Origin: Gordonia insulae
GTDB lineage: Bacteria; Actinomycetota; Actinomycetes; Mycobacteriales; Mycobacteriaceae
Direction of reading: 5' to 3'
Assembly: GCF_003855095.1 (NCBI RefSeq)
Contig: NZ_CP033972.1
Span: forward strand, 2,294,001-2,358,000
DNA: 64,000 bases
Below, piece by piece: positions 61,043 to 64,000 of the stretch. Positions within the stretch are counted from its first letter, which is position 1; each line of letters opens with the position of its first letter. A program made the position numbers and the translations under genes. Below the pieces are notes generated by a model, which ran no database searches, was not told the DNA's origin, and saw nothing but the letters and a program-made list of their open reading frames with translations.

Positions 61043-62722
61043 GTGGCCTTTGTGATTTTGCAAGCGTGTTGCAACGACGCCTCATGCGTTGATGTATGCC
61101 CGGTCAACTGCATCCATCCGACGCCCGACGAGCCGGACTTCATGCGGACAGAGATGCTCCACATCGACCCGCAGACCTGCATCGACTGTGGCGCCTGTGT
61201 CGAGGCCTGCCCCGTGGAGGCGATCAAGGCCGAAGACGAGTTGGACGATCCCGAGCTCCCGTTCATCGAACTCAATGCCGAGTACTTCGACCTGCATCCG
61301 GTGCAGAGCGGTGAACTCGACGTGCCGAAACCGCTGTGGCGGAAGGCGGATTTCTCGCAGCTGAGGGTCGCCATCGTCGGGTCAGGACCTGCGGCATTCT
61401 ATGCCGCGTCCGAGCTGATCGCACTCAAAGGCGTCCAGGTCGACATGTTTGAGCGCTTGCTGACACCGTATGGGCTCGTCCGCTCCGGAGTCGCTCCCGA
61501 TCACCCGGGCACGAAGGCGGTGACCGACATCTTCCGGACCCTCGAGCGTCGCAAGAATTTCAGGTTGCACCTGGGGGTCGAGGTCGGTGTCGACCTGACG
61601 CATGAAGAATTGCTGGCACACAACCACGCTGTCATCTACGCAGTGGGCGCGTCGTCGGATCGTCGCCTCGGCATCGCCGGCGAGGACCTCCCGGGTAGCC
61701 ACACCGCCACGGAATTCGTCGGCTGGTACAACGGCCACCCCGACTACGCAGATCGGACCTACGACCTCAGCGGTGAACGAGCCGTCATCGTCGGCAACGG
61801 CAACGTCGCTCTCGACGTCGCTCGCATCCTGCTCTCCGACCCGGACGACCTCGACCGCACCGACATCGCCGACCATGCATTGGAAGTACTGCGTGCGAGC
61901 AACATTCGCGAGGTGGTCGTGCTCGGCCGACGGGGTGTCGCACAAGCCGGATACACCAATCCCGAAATGATGGCCCTGCGCCATCTCCCCGGGGTCGACC
62001 TCGTGATCGATCCCGACGAGGTGCGCATCGATTCTGTGACGCAGGAGATCCTCGACGACCCCGAAACCGAGTCATCGGTCAAGGCCAAGGTCGCTTTGGC
62101 CCGCAAGGTTGCCGAGGAGGGCGGGGCCGGCTCATCGAAGCGTCTCGTCCTGAGATACCTCGCCTCCCCCACCGAGATCTCGGGCGAGGGTCACATCGAG
62201 TCCGTCAGCGTCATGCACAACAACCTCGACCGCAACGAGTCAGGAGCCGTCGTCGCGGTCGGAACGGATACCACCGAGGTGATCGACACGTCGCTCGTAC
62301 TCCGGGCGGTCGGCTATCGTGGCGTGCCGGTACCAGGGGTGCCGTTCGACGACGCCCGTGGCGTCATCTCGAACGTCGATGGTCGGGTTGTCACACTGGA
62401 CGGCGACGAACCAGTCCAGGGTGTCTACGCCACCGGATGGGTCAAGCGGGGGCCCTCAGGGGTCATCGGGACGAACAAGAAGTGCGCCGCCGATACCGTC
62501 GACCTGCTGCTGCAGGACTACGTCGCGGGCGCACTCGCCGCTCCCGCAGACGACTCGGAATCATTCGCGGACTTGGTGTCCCAGCGAGCGCCGCACGTCG
62601 TCGACTTCGCCGGCTGGTCCCTGATCGACAAGGCCGAGCGAGCCGCTGGAAAGCCCCGGAGGCGACCACGAGTGAAGTTCGTCGACACCGACTCGATGAT
62701 GGAGGTCGTGCGCGGGGACTGA
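61043..62722 (+). CDS. fprB: FprB-like fused 7Fe ferredoxin / ferredoxin-NADP reductase
   Basis: A 559-residue protein starting at GTG 61043, seven bases after GGAGGA. Residues 1-100 are a bacterial two-cluster ferredoxin with early Cys residues 15, 19 and 23 and the second set CIDCGACVEACP (46-57). From about 110, an adrenodoxin-reductase-like domain follows with FAD motif VGSGPAAFYAAS and NADP motif GNGNVALDVARIL. It supplies NADPH electrons, probably to the P450 and possibly the Rieske oxygenase, whose own reductase genes are missing from the window. Confidence 0.9.
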   Translation: MAFVILQACCNDASCVDVCPVNCIHPTPDEPDFMRTEMLHIDPQTCIDCGACVEACPVEAIKAEDELDDPELPFIELNAEYFDLHPVQSGELDVPKPLWRKADFSQLRVAIVGSGPAAFYAASELIALKGVQVDMFERLLTPYGLVRSGVAPDHPGTKAVTDIFRTLERRKNFRLHLGVEVGVDLTHEELLAHNHAVIYAVGASSDRRLGIAGEDLPGSHTATEFVGWYNGHPDYADRTYDLSGERAVIVGNGNVALDVARILLSDPDDLDRTDIADHALEVLRASNIREVVVLGRRGVAQAGYTNPEMMALRHLPGVDLVIDPDEVRIDSVTQEILDDPETESSVKAKVALARKVAEEGGAGSSKRLVLRYLASPTEISGEGHIESVSVMHNNLDRNESGAVVAVGTDTTEVIDTSLVLRAVGYRGVPVPGVPFDDARGVISNVDGRVVTLDGDEPVQGVYATGWVKRGPSGVIGTNKKCAADTVDLLLQDYVAGALAAPADDSESFADLVSQRAPHVVDFAGWSLIDKAERAAGKPRRRPRVKFVDTDSMMEVVRGD

Positions 62723-63297
62723 CACGTCCTCAACCACGACACGAGGACCTCACCTATCAGACGACGGACATTTCCGCGGTGGAAGGACCGGCGGTGAAGG
62801 ACCGGTGGTGCTCGACCACTGCCGCCCCAGGTGGACGATCAGCGTGTTGTCTTCTGCCACAATCCATCGACAGTCAACGGAGCGGAAGCCCTCCGGCGCC
62901 ACCACCAGATCTCCTCAGGAGGTCTCAGCCCATCGCGACAGCACCTCGGGTGGCAGCGACCGAGCCCAAGCGCACCTTTCTGACATAACTGGGTATCTTC
63001 TCTCCACCTACACAAGCCTGACGCGCGCAGGGTCTTCGAGTCCATCAACCATCCCCGAATCACGGAATCACCAGCGCACACAGCACGCCTCTGAGGGCCG
63101 GGAGATAACAGTTGGATAACATTCCGAGAAAACGATAGGAGTGACCGCCGTCATAGTCCACGATTCAAGGGTCCGTATCTGACACCACGTCTCCCAGTGG
63201 ATCCGATCTTCGCACCAACCCGAACGATTGGATACGAGACTCAATCCAACACCCATGTGCGGGCGCAATTCCGACGTCCCGATCTCAGGAGCACAGA
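62723..63297. promoter_or_regulatory. 575-bp intergenic region before the ABC binding-protein gene
   Basis: I find no convincing gene. There are motif half-sites TCTGACA at 62979-62985 (TCTGACA-TAAC-TGGGT) and 63178-63184. A 10-bp direct repeat GAAGGACCGG occurs at 62782-62791 and 62796-62805. A small inverted repeat TTGGAT/ATCCAA is at 63228-63249. The half-sites suggest that transporter expression belongs to the same regulon. Confidence 0.4.
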
Positions 63298-64000
63298 ATG
63301 AACAAGACAAGGACCGGCCGGCGGCTGTTGGCAACAACGTTGCTCTCTGCCGCCCTCACCGCAGGGATGGTCGCCTGTAGCAGTTCCGATGACGGCGGCG
63401 ACTCGGCAGCCGAACCCTCGGCCAACGAATCCGTTCTGGGCACACCCAACAAGGCAACCGGAACTCCCGTGACAATCGGGTTCGTCAGCGAAGGCAAGTC
63501 GCCGACTATCGACACGAGCGACGAGATCCGTGGCGCCCAAGCCGCGGCCGCCTACGCCAACGACTACCTCGGCGGCATCGGCGGACGTCCGATCCAGTTC
63601 AAGCCGTGTGAGGCACTCGCGCAGCCTGCCGTGGCAACCGATTGTGCGAACCAGATGGTCCAGGCCGGCGCCGCAGCGGTGGTCGGACCGACCCCGGGCG
63701 AACTCGACAACCTCGTCGACGTCCTGTCGCCCGCCGGTGTCCCGCTCGTCGTCCACAGCGGCACCACGCCGAAGGGCCTCAGCACCCCCGGGGTCTTCTC
63801 CCTGTCGAACGGCACCGCGTACTTCGCGATCACGGCCACCTCAGCCAAAGACGAGGGGCTCAAGGACACTCTCGCCGTGTCCATCGGCGTGCCGGGCGCG
63901 GAGGGACCCACCCGTGCGGTAGGCGGTATGGTTTGGGGTAATGCAGGTGTCGGGTACGATGTCGTCGGCATTCCGCCGGGCACCGCGGACATGACCCCGC
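63298..64000 (+). CDS. ABC-transporter substrate-binding lipoprotein, branched-chain amino acid (LivK) type (partial)
   Basis: The gene starts at ATG 63298 behind AGGAG and runs off the right edge; 234 residues are visible. A lipoprotein signal peptide is evident: RTGRRLLATTLLSAALTAG and lipobox MVAC with Cys at residue 27. The mature part has a Ser/Asp-rich linker and then TIGFVSEGKSPTID, GAQAAAAYANDYLGGIGGRP and AAAVVGPTPGE of type I periplasmic binding proteins. Such LivK-like proteins often bind aromatic or cyclic acids in catabolic clusters. The permease and ATPase genes would lie beyond the window. Confidence 0.87.
   Translation, partial: MNKTRTGRRLLATTLLSAALTAGMVACSSSDDGGDSAAEPSANESVLGTPNKATGTPVTIGFVSEGKSPTIDTSDEIRGAQAAAAYANDYLGGIGGRPIQFKPCEALAQPAVATDCANQMVQAGAAAVVGPTPGELDNLVDVLSPAGVPLVVHSGTTPKGLSTPGVFSLSNGTAYFAITATSAKDEGLKDTLAVSIGVPGAEGPTRAVGGMVWGNAGVGYDVVGIPPGTADMTP

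Noticed and set aside
62782..62805. Direct repeat GAAGGACCGG twice as a mobile-element or CRISPR trace
   Set aside because: Only two copies, 14 bp apart, without spacers, inverted ends or a transposase nearby.
62723..63297. Small open frames in the 575-bp gap before the ABC gene
   Set aside because: Several short frames on both strands exist, but none has a good ribosome site, recognisable motif or operon context. They look like chance frames in GC-rich DNA.
1..64000. tRNA, rRNA, riboswitch, CRISPR, insertion sequence or phage features
   Set aside because: Reading both strands by eye gave no cloverleaf, repeat array, transposase or integrase. A tRNAscan/Infernal run would be needed to exclude small RNAs.

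Overview
The window is GC-rich, densely packed DNA of an actinobacterium, most likely a mycolic-acid-containing genus such as Gordonia, Rhodococcus or Mycobacterium. Evidence is the many 4-nt ATGA/GTGA gene overlaps, GTG and TTG starts, F420-type LLM oxidoreductases, a mycofactocin-type SDR, an FprB-type ferredoxin-NADP reductase, a CYP125/142-like P450 and a FadE34-like fused acyl-CoA dehydrogenase. I count 62 protein genes, two of them cut by the window ends. I see no tRNA, rRNA, CRISPR array, transposase or phage gene. Almost every gene belongs to CoA-thioester catabolism of an aromatic or alicyclic carbon source.

Layout. (1) 1-638 and 677-2173 (-): a mycofactocin-type SDR and an aldehyde dehydrogenase, divergent from a TetR regulator (2298-2903). 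(2) 17571 down to 2933 (-): one apparent 14-gene operon. Its promoter-proximal part encodes a small unknown protein, a Cys-less SCPx/Ltp2-type thiolase, a DUF35 protein, a Rieske dioxygenase (alpha, beta) and a CoA ligase. This is the gene content known from ibuprofen-type ipf clusters. It continues with a CoA ligase-enoyl-CoA hydratase fusion and beta-oxidation and redox genes. (3) 17818-26252 (+): meta-cleavage hydrolase, HpaH-like hydratase, HpaI-like aldolase, a two-gene acyl-CoA dehydrogenase, a Cys-less thiolase, a CoA ligase, a tyrosine phosphatase and a ferredoxin. (4) 26369-31134 (+): an APH kinase, SDR and ACAD11-like acyl-CoA dehydrogenase module with its own TetR and operator, resembling the 4-hydroxyacyl-CoA (lva / ACAD10-11) pathway. 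(5) 35468 down to 31160 (-): P450, two enoyl-CoA hydratases, DUF35 and SDR. (6) 35616-40552: a degenerate isochorismatase fold, amidohydrolase, SDRs and a secreted esterase-like protein. (7) 40654-47736: a second Cys-less thiolase/DUF35 pair, a class III CoA transferase, an NDMA-type alcohol dehydrogenase, an aldehyde dehydrogenase and an LLM oxidoreductase. (8) 47828-52163 (+): a kinase, two MaoC-like hydratase subunits, a tandem-TetR regulator and an SDR. (9) 52281-59738: a CoA transferase, a FadE34-like fused dehydrogenase, a CoA ligase, an alpha-methylacyl-CoA racemase with complete catalytic residues and an enoyl-CoA hydratase. (10) 59943-64000: an MhpB-type extradiol dioxygenase, FprB and the start of a branched-chain-amino-acid-type ABC substrate-binding lipoprotein.

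Working model (inference). The ABC transporter imports an aryl-alkanoate-like acid. A ligase activates it and the racemase handles an alpha-methyl centre. The Rieske enzyme dihydroxylates the ring ipso to the side chain. The Ltp2/DUF35 pair then releases a short acyl-CoA by retro-aldol cleavage and leaves a catechol. The catechol goes through extradiol cleavage, hydrolase, HpaH and HpaI, and the remaining chain through the beta-oxidation genes. A recurring operator-like motif, TCTGACA-N4-TGTCA, occurs complete or as half-sites at most promoters from 17.7 to 63.2 kb. It suggests one regulon, with the tandem-TetR protein as the leading candidate regulator. The true substrate cannot be read from sequence; terpenoid or steroid-like substrates remain possible.
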